14,811 nt of DNA from Baffinella frigidus (lineage: Eukaryota; Cryptophyceae; Cryptomonadales; Baffinellaceae), in NCBI GenBank assembly GCA_026770585.1, contig MU646373.1:543081-557891 (forward strand), written 5' to 3'. A program made the translations under genes and the position numbers. The notes below the pieces were generated by a model. It ran no database searches. It worked only from the letters and a program-made list of their open reading frames with translations, and was not told where the DNA came from. This document shows, in pieces, positions 6,645-12,714 of this stretch. Numbering within the stretch: position 1 is the first letter of the stretch; the number at the start of each line of letters is the position of its first letter.

Positions 6645-6745
6645 TCCCTTAAGTGGCCAGGCAGTCAAATTAGACGGCCACGAGGTCCTAGGCAGGTCCT
6701 AGGACCCTACGGTAGGGCGTATGAGCCTACTGGCCACTTAAGGGA
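6645..6745. mobile_element. Element B2, intact 101-bp TA-target MITE
   Basis: Flanked by TA on both sides (6643-6644, 6746-6747). The inverted ends are TCCCTTAAGTGGCCAG and CTGGCCACTTAAGGGA, perfect over 16 bp. The interior holds CCTACGGTAGGGCGTATGAG and a CCTAGG-rich palindrome shared with family A. This is the reference copy for family B. Confidence 0.88.
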
Positions 6746-6785
6746 TAGCAAGCTTATCGGGTTCGTCGAAGTTTCTTTCGCCGCC

Positions 6786-6866
6786 ACCGGTTCAATAAAG
6801 TCGTCAGGAATTACTGGTTCAAAAACGTCGTGATTTGTCACCAGTTCAAAAAAGTGTCGCGTATCA
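6786..6866 (+). repeat. 27-bp tandem repeat, 3 copies
   Basis: Units begin ACCGGTTCAATAAAGTCGTC (6786), ACTGGTTCAAAAACGTCGTG (6813) and ACCAGTTCAAAAAAGTGTCG (6840). The spacing is exactly 27. Confidence 0.82.
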
Positions 6867-7128
6867 CGCGGTGCGCCATGCAGTAGATAAATACACTAAA
6901 ACGCAACGGTTCAGATCGGTTTCCATACAAATACAAAACCTCCTGAAGCAAGTCGACGTCTATCATAACCAGATCAAGATGCGAGCAGGAGCACCTCACC
7001 TTCAGGTCCTTGACTTTATTTTGCCTCCAACCATAGGCGGACACTGCAACTTTTCCACGCGGCATCGTGCAGGCCCCTCTTGCAAAGGGATGACAACACT
7101 CGCTGCGATCACACCTTTCATCTGTGGT
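6867..7128. other. Protein-like open frames on both strands, unresolved
   Basis: Both strands are open for about 100 codons. The minus frame includes KVAVSAYGWRQNKVKDLKVR and a hydrophobic LDLVMIDVDLLQEVLYL; the plus frame includes FRSVSIQIQNLLKQVDVYHN. Neither has a family motif I recognise or clear splice edges. One may be an exon remnant, but I cannot choose between them. Confidence 0.2.
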
Positions 7129-7234
7129 GATGAGATCTCGCAGAATCCATCGCAAATGGCCTTGAATGAGATCTTACATAATCCATCAGAAACGGGCTTG
7201 ATGAGATCTCACAAAATCGATCTCAAAAGTGCTT
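7129..7234 (+). repeat. 35/36-bp tandem repeat, 3 copies
   Basis: Units start GATGAGATCT (7129), GAATGAGATCT (7164) and GATGAGATCT (7200) and end GGCCTT, GGGCTT and GTGCTT. They are diverged from each other, so not recent. Confidence 0.82.
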
Positions 7235-7291
7235 GATAGGGAGGCCCCCGCCCAGCCGTACCTGGGTAAACCTGGGCAAAGTTCAAGAAGC

Positions 7292-7477
7292 AGAGCTATT
7301 CCGGTAGGACTTGTCCGTTTTTCGATGTCGAGACTTCGAGACTTCAATACTTCATTTGTACCATGCGATTTGAAACGGTGCGTTTTAAAACGATTGACGA
7401 CCTTTATAACCTTTCTGCAGTCTGAAATCTTGAAATCTCGAAGTCGAAAAGCGGACAAGTTCTGCCGGAATGGCTCT
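7292..7477. mobile_element. Foldback element F (MITE-like)
   Basis: The ends are AGAGCTATTCCGGTAGGACT at the left and, on the reverse strand from 7477, AGAGCCATTCCGGCAGAACT; the imperfect inverted repeat runs about 50 bp, with TTGTCCG and a TTTTCGA-type run shared. The interior is T/A-rich. No target duplication can be seen. The sequence TACCTGGGTAAA lies on both sides (7259 and 7477), so it sits within a duplicated setting. Single copy in this window. Confidence 0.65.
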
Positions 7478-7528
7478 ACCTGGGTAAAGTTGACGAGGAG
7501 AGCCTCCTGGGCCCGAGTGAGGTCTGGC
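7477..7528 (+). repeat. 52-bp perfect direct repeat L, copy 1
   Basis: Identical to 7708-7759 (offset 231). Read on the plus strand it encodes YLGKVDEESLLGPSEVW, which looks exonic, but I recognise no protein. The perfect identity suggests recent duplication or conversion. Confidence 0.88.
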
Positions 7529-7707
7529 ATATTTCAGTTTTACTACAGGAACTTCAAGTTAAGTCGATTCTACCCGGGAAACACGCCAAAAGTATCGGGA
7601 ATTGGAGCCGTTGCTGGGCGCAATATTTTTTAATAAAAATTTGTACCAGGATGGGCCATCTATTGCGAACGAGAGTGTATGAACACCCCACTTCCGCCCT
7701 GGCGTGG

Positions 7708-7759
7708 TACCTGGGTAAAGTTGACGAGGAGAGCCTCCTGGGCCCGAGTGAGGTCTGGC
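7708..7759 (+). repeat. 52-bp perfect direct repeat L, copy 2
   Basis: Partner of 7477-7528. It is followed by CCTTCAGCTGTTTCGCGCGC, whose translation (QLFRAQPPIPRL) recurs as QFRTQPPIPRL at 8123-8157. Confidence 0.88.
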
Positions 7760-7802
7760 GCCTTCAGCTGTTTCGCGCGCAGCCCCCCATCCCCCGCCTG
7801 AT

Positions 7803-7942
7803 ATCATGGAAAACACTTTTAATTTGTAAACTTGGTTCAATGAAATTTACTACACGGAACGATCTCTAGTAGTAATGCTAAAGCAAACGTGGAGTAACTT
7901 TGATTGAATCCAAGTTTATAAATGAAAAGTGTTTCTACGTGA
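7803..7942. mobile_element. Element C1, 140-bp MITE with 3-bp target duplication
   Basis: Flanked by GAT at 7800-7802 and 7943-7945. The imperfect inverted repeats run about 48 bp: left ATCATGGAAAACACTTTTAA, right (reverse strand) TCACGTAGAAACACTTTTCA. The conserved inner motif is GTTCAATGAAATTTACTACA. The unfilled paralog at 8125-8196 reads CCGCCTGATCGAGTCGCG with a single GAT (8155-8157). A/T-rich with no ORF. Confidence 0.9.
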
Positions 7943-8124
7943 GATCGAAAGCGTCGCGCTCCTCACCCATCAGGTCACTTGCAAAAAACCCTCCTGATCT
8001 CCTGGTTCAGCAGGAAATCAGACGCTCTTCATGAGAGTTACGAGAAAAGTGAGGGCGTAACGGACAAAGTTAACTTCGATAAGTCAACCTCTCCCCTCTC
8101 GTGTTTTTCTCAGTGTCTTGAGCA

Positions 8125-8196
8125 GTTTCGCACACAGCCCCCCATCCCCCGCCTGATCGAGTCGCGATCCTCACCCATCAGGTCACTTGCAAAAAA
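8125..8196 (+). repeat. Direct repeat M and empty site of C1
   Basis: Matches 7770-7802 joined to 7943-7990: CAGCCCCCCATCCCCCGCCT, then GAT, then CTCACCCATCAGGTCACTTG followed by CAAAAAA. GAT occurs once here, so the 140 bp at 7803-7942 are an insertion. Confidence 0.9.
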
Positions 8197-8324
8197 GCAG
8201 GGATGAATTTCCAGCTTAGGAAATCCTCTCGAGAGGCGTGGGAGACCTGCGCAATCGGACACCATCTGGCCAGCCTAGTCCAGAGACTCGTGCAGAGGTA
8301 CGGTATCATACAGTTGCCGAGATC

Positions 8325-8463
8325 CCACCAGCCCCCCGAGGCGGACCAAATCGAGGCTGGAGCATGCGCCAATTCCTCGGACGGCACCTTCGAAAACGAA
8401 TGTGCCACCCGAGGAAATGGCTCCGAACAATCGTCGATGTGGACCGCCTCACAGGGCTGGTGG
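8325..8463. mobile_element. Foldback element D2 (second copy of D)
   Basis: Ends CCACCAGCCC at the left and, at the right, GGGCTGGTGG; the right inverted repeat is 8434-8463. It aligns to D1 over its whole 139 bp. The flanks (GATC and TTGTTGG) show no matching duplication, so the target repeat has decayed or the copy arose by duplication. Confidence 0.82.
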
Positions 8464-8694
8464 TTGTTGGTGGCGCATGGGCCAGCAACGGGGGGGATCA
8501 GCAGTTGATGCCGAAAGCTTTCGCACCTCCGCCACCCGCCATGCACCCCTCCTCAACCGCTGGGCATTGTTCTACCAGAGACGCGAGGGTGCGAGTGGGA
8601 GGGGGGTGGCTACGAGGAGGAGACGGCGCCACTAAGGGAGCCGGGACTGTTTGCAAACATGGTCGAGACCTTAGCCGCACGGTGTGTGGGAGGC
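8464..8694. other. Stretch without recognised content
   Basis: GC-rich sequence with simple-sequence tendency (GAGG/GTGG). I see no exon or repeat. Confidence 0.45.
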
Positions 8695-8814
8695 GGAGAT
8701 AGAATCCATCCGGAAAATGCTCGTACGAGCGGCCGACACGGGGTGCCGCAAGTAGCACAATGCGTAAGACATGTGCGGCGCTGACGCTGGTTGTTTGGCA
8801 ATAACTTACCAATC
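8695..8814. repeat. 120-bp direct repeat R, copy 1
   Basis: Matches 9388-9506 (offset 693). Shared core: GATAGAATCCATCCGGAAAA, TGCTCGTACGAGCGGCCGAC, AAGTAGCACAATGCGTA, GCTGGTTGTTTGGCAAT. Both end at CTTACCAAT. Minus-strand frames give similar peptides, but the substitutions are not mainly silent, so I do not call it coding. Confidence 0.9.
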
Positions 8815-8902
8815 CCCTCAGGGGCCACGCGGTCGAGGCTACGGCAGAGTCCCCCTACTGCTCACGAATTGCACCCTTCCGGGGTGCTAATCCTGCCCGG
8901 AT

Positions 8903-9042
8903 TTCTTACGCACACACTTATAATTTATAGACTAGATTCAATCAAATTTACTACACATAACGAACTGTACTAGTAATTTAAATCAAACGTGTTGTAATTT
9001 TGATTAAAATCCAAATTATGAATTATAAGTGTTTCCATATGA
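8903..9042. mobile_element. Element C2, 140-bp MITE with 3-bp target duplication
   Basis: Flanked by GAT at 8900-8902 and 9043-9045. Ends: TTCTTACGCACACACTTATA at the left, and on the reverse strand TCATATGGAAACACTTATAA. It shares ATTCAATCAAATTTACTACA with C1 and C3 and has the same length as C1. Confidence 0.9.
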
Positions 9043-9060
9043 GATGAGCTTCCATCCTGG

Positions 9061-9108
9061 TGCAAAACCTGCGCGGTTCAGTGAAGCGTCGTCGAGGGGA
9101 GTGGTGGT
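9061..9108 (+). repeat. Shared 48-bp flank N (copy 1) of the inverted 85-bp module
   Basis: TGCAAAACCTGCGCGGTTCA and the rest match 13291-13338 in the same orientation with two mismatches. Confidence 0.9.
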
Positions 9109-9192
9109 GTCGCGAGGGCTAACTAAAATCTGAACCATAAAAGTCTGAAAGAGGGGTGAGAAAGCCCCCCAGGGCTGACGGCTTTCGAAACT
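9108..9192 (+). repeat. 85-bp module P, orientation 1
   Basis: It matches the reverse complement of 13339-13423 over all 85 positions, with about six mismatches (roughly 93% identity). Here it lies after the flank N in the orientation starting TGTCGCGAGGGCTAACT and ending GGCTTTCGAAACT. Confidence 0.9.
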
Positions 9193-9205
9193 AGTTTCGA
9201 AAGCC
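9180..9205. other. 26-bp perfect palindrome at the edge of module P
   Basis: GGCTTTCGAAACT is followed at once by its complement AGTTTCGAAAGCC. Its left half is the end of module P. The other locus has only one such half (13339-13351). Confidence 0.92.
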
Positions 9206-9387
9206 TTTAGAGCTACACATTTCAGATAGAGATGCTCTAAAAGTCCACACAAGACTTTCAAATGCGTCAAGTGTAAACTGTGTTCCACCCAACACCTGAC
9301 GCGGGGTGAGGAAGCCCTTGCGGGATGCCGACTTTGGTAACGAGGGAAGGGGGGGGGAGGAGAAAAGAGGGGTGGTCGGGGGGAGGG

Positions 9388-9506
9388 GGAGATAGAATCC
9401 ATCCGGAAAATGCTCGTACGAGCGGCCGACATGAGGAGCAGCAAGTAGCACAATGCGTAGGGCATGGGCGGTGCTGGCGCTGGTTGTTTGGCAATGACTT
9501 ACCAAT
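9388..9506. repeat. 120-bp direct repeat R, copy 2
   Basis: Partner of 8695-8814. The homology ends at the AAT that serves as the left target duplication of C3. Confidence 0.9.
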
Positions 9507-9648
9507 CTCATATGAAAACGGTTTCAATTTAAAAGTTTCTGGCAATGAAATTTACTACACACAATGAGTTTTACTAGAAATATTAAAGCATTTGTGTAGT
9601 AATTTTCATTGAATCCAATGGTTTTAAATTGAAACCGTTTCCGCATTA
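9507..9648. mobile_element. Element C3, 142-bp MITE with 3-bp target duplication
   Basis: Flanked by AAT at 9504-9506 and 9649-9651. Ends: CTCATATGAAAACGGTTTCA at the left, and on the reverse strand TAATGCGGAAACGGTTTCAA. The core CAATGAAATTTACTACACAC is shared with C1 and C2. Confidence 0.9.
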
Positions 9649-9651
9649 AAT

Positions 9652-9894
9652 CTCTCGAGAGAGGATGGAGAGAGTTCCAGAACCTGACCCACTTGTATGC
9701 TATGTCAGGCATTGGTGGTATGTCTAATATAGCACATACACTCTAACATGCCACAAGGGGGGAGAGGAACCACGCCAGATGGTTCGAAAGGGTCGCCCAA
9801 AGTCAATTCCCCCGCAAGGCAGTGGGTTTCAAAAGTCAACACGCGTGTCCTGACACGCTTTACAAAAAATTGACTGCCACGAAGACTCTGGCGT
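9652..9894. other. Stretch without recognised gene
   Basis: It contains the small hairpin GCGTGTC-CT-GACACGC (about 9844-9859) and two GTCAA motifs (9799, 9836) facing a TTGACTG at 9870. No exon or larger repeat seen. Confidence 0.45.
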
Positions 9895-9924
9895 GGAACC
9901 TTGACAAAGCCCTCCTCCCGCTCG
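9895..9924 (+). repeat. 30-bp direct repeat, copy 1 (second copy at 10080-10109)
   Basis: GGAACCTTGACAAAGCCCTC and ten further bases recur at 10080-10109 with two mismatches. The two copies enclose the 21-bp minisatellite. Confidence 0.8.
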
Positions 9925-9960
9925 AAAATCGGGCCACCTTTCCGTTACCTTATCCGTAGG

Positions 9961-9997
9961 AACCCCCCCATGTCCCTACGGGTTGCCTACCGCAGGG
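9961..9997. repeat. Hairpin-prone repeat Q, copy 1
   Basis: CATGTCCCTACGGGTTGCCT, ACCGCAGGG resembles 13871-13901 (ATGTCCCTACGGTTTTCCTA, CCGTAGGG). The stem is less perfect here than at 13878-13901. Confidence 0.65.
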
Positions 9998-10009
9998 TCC
10001 TATGTCTTG

Positions 10010-10072
10010 TCGCTTACGGGTTATTCAAAATCGCTTAGGGGTTATTCAAAATCGCTAAGGGGCTATTCAAAA
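10010..10072 (+). repeat. 21-bp tandem repeat, 3 copies
   Basis: TCGCTTACGGGTTATTCAAA(A) is followed by two near-identical units at 10031 and 10052. Read on the plus strand it gives a seven-residue repeat (LRGYSKS). Confidence 0.9.
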
Positions 10073-10139
10073 ATAGAGAGGAACCTTGACGAAGCCCTCC
10101 TCCGGCTCGCGTCCGAGTCTCGCGTCCACGTCCGCGAGC

Positions 10140-10403
10140 GTGATCCGGTTCCGCTTCATTCTCACAACCTGTCATAAGTTGACAGCTTTGTGGGCGATTG
10201 ACGGCGAGTTGACTTTGGAAACAGAGGGGTTTGATGCACATGTCATCGTTGCGTGGTGATCCGGTTCCGCTTCATTCTCACAACCTGTCATAAGTTGACA
10301 GATTTGCGGGCGATTGACGGCGAATTGACTTTGAAAACAGAGAGGTTTGGTGCACAGGTCATCGATGCGTGGTGATCCGGTCCCGCTTCATCCTCACAAC
10401 CTG
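10140..10403 (+). repeat. 116-bp tandem repeat, about 2.3 copies
   Basis: Units start GTGATCCGGTTCCGCTTCAT at 10140, 10256 and 10372; the third is cut off after about 32 bases. Inside each full unit are CTCACAACCTGT and three TTGAC motifs. A diverged piece (CTTGACAGATTTTGTGGG) recurs at 10857-10874. Confidence 0.92.
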
Positions 10404-10810
10404 TTCGATTGCCGGGGGGCTTACACACACGATTGTGAATTCACTAAGTGGCTTGCCTCGCCTTGAAAAGCCCCTTACGACGGCTTTCCTACCTCACGTT
10501 ATCCTCACAACCTGTGAAAATGTGTGCTCAGGAAGGCATCTCGTCCAGCCGGGCGTTCTCAGGAAGGTGTCTTGTCCACGCTCATCAAAATAACCTGTTC
10601 GCATGAGGCCTCACAACCTGTGCGGATGCGGCGCGCAGTTGCAGTGCATCCTGATGTGGTGATGTGCACATCTCGACTCCATTTGAGAGCAACTGATAAC
10701 AGGTAACGCATCACGTTCGGGCTGGGCCATGGATGAGCGGTCGGGCGGGACGCATCACCTTATCCGCAATGCTCTGACAGGTGGGAGTTTTTGTACTAGT
10801 CAACTGAAGG
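10404..10810. other. Gene-free stretch with dispersed CTCACAACCTGT motifs
   Basis: The motif or a close variant appears near 10503, 10590 and 10609 in addition to the tandem repeat. AAGGCATCTCGTCC and AAGGTGTCTTGTCC (10533, 10563) form another short repeat. I see no coding exon. Confidence 0.5.
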
Positions 10811-10897
10811 CGAAAATCGATTTTCGATGTACCCAATCTGGGTACCTCGTTTCTAACTTGACAGATTTTGTGGGTGAATTGTCTTTCCACAAAATCT
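10811..10897. other. Cluster of three palindromes
   Basis: CGAAAATCGATTTTCG (10811-10826) is a perfect 16-bp palindrome. GTACCCA-ATC-TGGGTAC (10829-10845) is a 7-bp stem. AGATTTTGTGG and CCACAAAATCT (10863-10873, 10887-10897) form an 11-bp perfect stem around 13 bases. Confidence 0.8.
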
Positions 10898-11035
10898 CCG
10901 GCCTGGCAGTGCAATCGTTAGGATAGTATGGCGGGGAAAATGACCTTATCCGCAATCGTTATCATGTACTCATCGCGCTCATCTTGTATTCGCCCGGCCA
11001 CCACCCTGCCAGGGATGCGCACACAAAAATAAATC

Positions 11036-11096
11036 ATTCTTATAATATGTAAAAATGTGTATAACAAAATTATTCTTATAACATACAAAAATGTGT
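11036..11096 (+). repeat. 25-bp A/T-rich direct repeat, 2 copies, period 36
   Basis: ATTCTTATAATATGTAAAAA(TGTGT) at 11036-11060 and ATTCTTATAACATACAAAAA(TGTGT) at 11072-11096. This is the most A/T-rich patch of the right half of the window. Confidence 0.85.
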
Positions 11097-11163
11097 CGCA
11101 CGCACGCAACCTGGCGGGCCCGCCATGGGTGCTGGAGGCAAATCTGGGAATACTACAGCCCTA

Positions 11164-11253
11164 TGTAGGATGAGCGGAGTGACTTCATCCTCGTGTAAGA
11201 TATCCGGAGTGACTGTATCCCCGTGTAGGATGACCGGAGTGACTTCACCCCCA
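11164..11253 (+). repeat. 30-bp tandem repeat, 3 copies
   Basis: TGTAGGATGAGCGGAGTGAC, TGTAAGATATCCGGAGTGAC and TGTAGGATGACCGGAGTGAC start the three units at 11164, 11194 and 11224. A ten-residue repeat is open on both strands, so reading frame alone does not show coding. Confidence 0.9.
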
Positions 11254-11337
11254 GAGGCAACGCTTCCACGGGAGCATGCCACAGGCGCTGGGATGGTTGG
11301 GCGGCGGGGAGGGTTTCGAAGCCCGAGTGGGCAGGAC

Positions 11338-11547
11338 TCACCCCTCCCGCTCCTGCACCTCGTTAGGCCCCGGCGCCACCTTTACCCGCCGGCCCGTGGG
11401 AATGAGCGCCATGGCGACGTTCTCCCCGTACACGTGCATGGCGCAGGGCTTCCCGGTGAGCCCGGCGGCGGCGCAGTCGCGCGCGGTTGCCTGGCCCATC
11501 CCGAGAGGCTCGATCGCCGCGGCGAGTGCGTCCTGGTATTCCAGTAC
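11338..11547 (-). CDS. C-terminal exon of an unrecognised gene
   Basis: The minus strand is open for 69 codons plus TGA and looks strongly protein-like: VLEYQDALAAAIEPLGMGQA, TARDCAAAGLTGKPCAMHVY, GENVAMALIPTGRRVKVAPG, PNEVQEREG. GC-rich, with G/C-rich third positions. A splice acceptor (ATACGGCAG) lies just upstream at 11548-11556. In phase 0 it follows the exon 12337-12488, which ends in phase 0 at a GTGAGG donor, giving ...FPDLAT-VLEYQDAL... across a 789-bp intron that contains element H. I recognise no domain. An N-terminal extension in the same frame is open for 20 more codons, so the exon could be somewhat longer. Confidence 0.5.
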   Translation of the reverse strand, partial: VLEYQDALAAAIEPLGMGQATARDCAAAGLTGKPCAMHVYGENVAMALIPTGRRVKVAPGPNEVQEREG

Positions 11548-11559
11548 CTGCCGTATTGT

Positions 11560-11824
11560 ACAATTCGGGTTGGCTTCGATTCGGGGTCGGGTCGGTAGAT
11601 TCGAGGAAACGAAGTTTTATGCTATCTTATGCATGAGATGGATGACACGATAGCGTCCCCCACCCATGAGATGACACAAAACGGCACGTTTCCGGTGAAC
11701 CCGGCGTGTATTGGTGGTTTCACAGCCCACATGAGGGGTGGGGGTACTGGCAGGGTTGAGCGAAACTACAAGGGTTATACGCCACGTAGCAGCGACCCGG
11801 GGGAAATTCCGGTTGGAATCCATG
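11560..11824. other. Stretch without recognised gene
   Basis: It includes the inverted pair CCCCCACCCATGAG (11658) and CATGAGGGGTGGGGG (11730). By the exon model on the minus strand this would be intron. Confidence 0.4.
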
Positions 11825-11940
11825 GCAATAGATAATATGGTAGTACACATAGTTGCGATGGACTGTATCCGTAAAGTCCCCGGTGGCTGCCAAGTGGAAG
11901 GTATAGCTGACCGTTTCAAGGTCGAGGAACATAGCCCGCG
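11825..11940 (+). repeat. Direct repeat J, copy 1, carrying the empty site of element H
   Basis: 11825-11895 aligns to 11944-12014 (71 bp each): TAGTACACAT, GTAAAGTCCC, GGTGGCTGCCAAGT. After AAGT (11892-11895) it continues with GGAAGG and AGCTGACCGTTTCAAGG, which in copy 2 appear only beyond element H (from 12163). Confidence 0.85.
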
Positions 11941-11943
11941 CTA

Positions 11944-12014
11944 GCAATGGAAACGATTCTAGTACACATCGTTTCGGTGGAGTGTATTCGTAAAGTCCCT
12001 GGTGGCTACCAAGT
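11944..12014 (+). repeat. Direct repeat J, copy 2, interrupted by element H
   Basis: Partner of 11825-11895. The homology resumes at 12163 after the 144-bp insertion. Confidence 0.85.
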
Positions 12015-12158
12015 TCATCTCGAAAGATAACTGAATCAGTTCCCGAATTAGCGTTTTCATTTCACTAGGAGGCCTATTTAGATGTACTATGCCCCAACTG
12101 ATTTCTCCTATTCAACCTCCTATTGAACAGGAACTGATTCAGTTATCTTCGGAGATTA
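12015..12158. mobile_element. Element H, 144-bp MITE with AAGT target duplication
   Basis: Inverted repeats at 12018-12044 and 12129-12155 match almost perfectly over 27 bp (TCTCGAAAGATAACTGAATC and complement). It is flanked by AAGT at 12011-12014 and 12159-12162 (3 or 4 bp). The paralog at 11892-11895 has a single AAGT and no element. It has no ORF of note and no other copy in the window. Confidence 0.87.
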
Positions 12159-12169
12159 AAGTGGACGGG

Positions 12170-12356
12170 ACAGCTGACCGTTTCAAGGCCGGGGAACATA
12201 GTTCGGGCGGCAGTCTGGACGTACAAGGGTTGTACGCAAGAGACACGTCTCCCCTCACCGTTTCAAGGTCGGCGAACAGCTCAACGTTTCAAGGCCGGGG
12301 AACAGCTGACTTTTTCAAGGTCGGGGATCCCCTCACCGTTGCAAGGTCGGGAAACA
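12170..12356 (-). repeat. Dispersed and tandem module CCGTTTCAAGGYCGGGGAAC
   Basis: The module occurs near 12176, 12257, 12282, 12307 and 12336, the last four about 25 bp apart, and once more at 11909. On the minus strand each is a version of the exon end FPDL(E/A)T; those at 12257 and 12336 keep the donor-like GTGAGG. Confidence 0.8.
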
Positions 12357-12488
12357 TCGCGCGGGCGGCAGTCTGGACGTGCGCCACGTTCCTGATGCGA
12401 TCAACCTCCGCTTCTGCATCTGTCTCCGGCATCGAACCCCGCGCGAGCGCCTGTTTGACGGTTACGAGAATAACGTTCCCTGTAACGG
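12337..12488 (-). CDS. Internal exon of an unrecognised gene
   Basis: The minus strand reads VTGNVILVTVKQALARGSMP, ETDAEAEVDRIRNVAHVQTA, ARAMFPDLAT (50 codons after two split-codon bases). The acceptor is TCCATGGTTGCAG at 12489 onward, preceded by a pyrimidine-leaning stretch; the donor is ACG|GTGAGG. The amphipathic, acidic middle looks like genuine protein. It joins in phase to 11338-11547. The start module is partly duplicated twice upstream (12554-12599, 12663-12700) and the end module several times downstream. Family unknown. Confidence 0.45.
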
Positions 12489-12502
12489 CTGCAACCATGG
12501 AG
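12457..12502 (-). repeat. Exon-start module I, copy 1 of 3
   Basis: Plus strand GACGGTTACGAGAATAACGT ... CTGTAACGGCTGCAACCATG. Copies 2 and 3 are at 12554-12599 and 12663-12700. All three keep CAG|CCGTTAC on the minus strand and translate as AVT.N(V/L)(I/V).VTV. Confidence 0.82.
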
Positions 12503-12553
12503 CACGAGAATGAAGAAGCCTCGGAGGAACGCTTCCAACCACGCCACCCCGTC

Positions 12554-12599
12554 AACGGTTACGCCAATAACGTTCACTGTAACGGCTGCAACCATGGAG
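12554..12599 (-). repeat. Exon-start module I, copy 2 of 3
   Basis: ACGGTTACGCCAATAACGTT then CACTGTAACGGCTGCAACCA. The minus-strand reading is AVTVNVIGVTV, after the same GGTTGCAG acceptor-like sequence as copy 1. Confidence 0.82.
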
Positions 12600-12662
12600 G
12601 GCGAGTAAGAAAAACCAATGAGGAACTGGGGCCGCACACGGAAACCACACCAGTCATTGTGT

Positions 12663-12700
12663 GACGGTTACGCCAACGAGGTTCCCAGTAACGGCTGCCC
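12663..12700 (-). repeat. Exon-start module I, copy 3 of 3
   Basis: GACGGTTACGCCAACGAGGT then TCCCAGTAACGGCTGCCC. It is followed by a short palindromic echo (CCAGTAACGG, CCGTTACTGG), and the telomere-like array begins within about 15 bp. Confidence 0.8.
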
Positions 12701-12714
12701 GTTACTGGGACTGA

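Noticed and set aside
7229-7633. A 134-codon plus-strand frame
   Set aside because: It spans foldback element F and repeat L, and no family motif is seen.
8791-8830. Foldback element around CCCCTCAGGGG
   Set aside because: The palindrome is only 11 bases, with no inverted repeat beyond it.
8498-9511. Minus-strand frames with similar peptides (LRIVLLAAP.VGRSYEHFPDG)
   Set aside because: The similarity comes from nucleotide repeat R. The substitutions are mostly non-silent and a second frame is equally alike.
10010-10403. CRISPR-like array
   Set aside because: The units are adjacent tandem repeats without unique spacers, and the setting is eukaryotic.
12089-12664. A 191-codon plus-strand frame
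   Set aside because: It crosses element H, a tandem module and module I. The minus strand has the more protein-like reading and splice edges.
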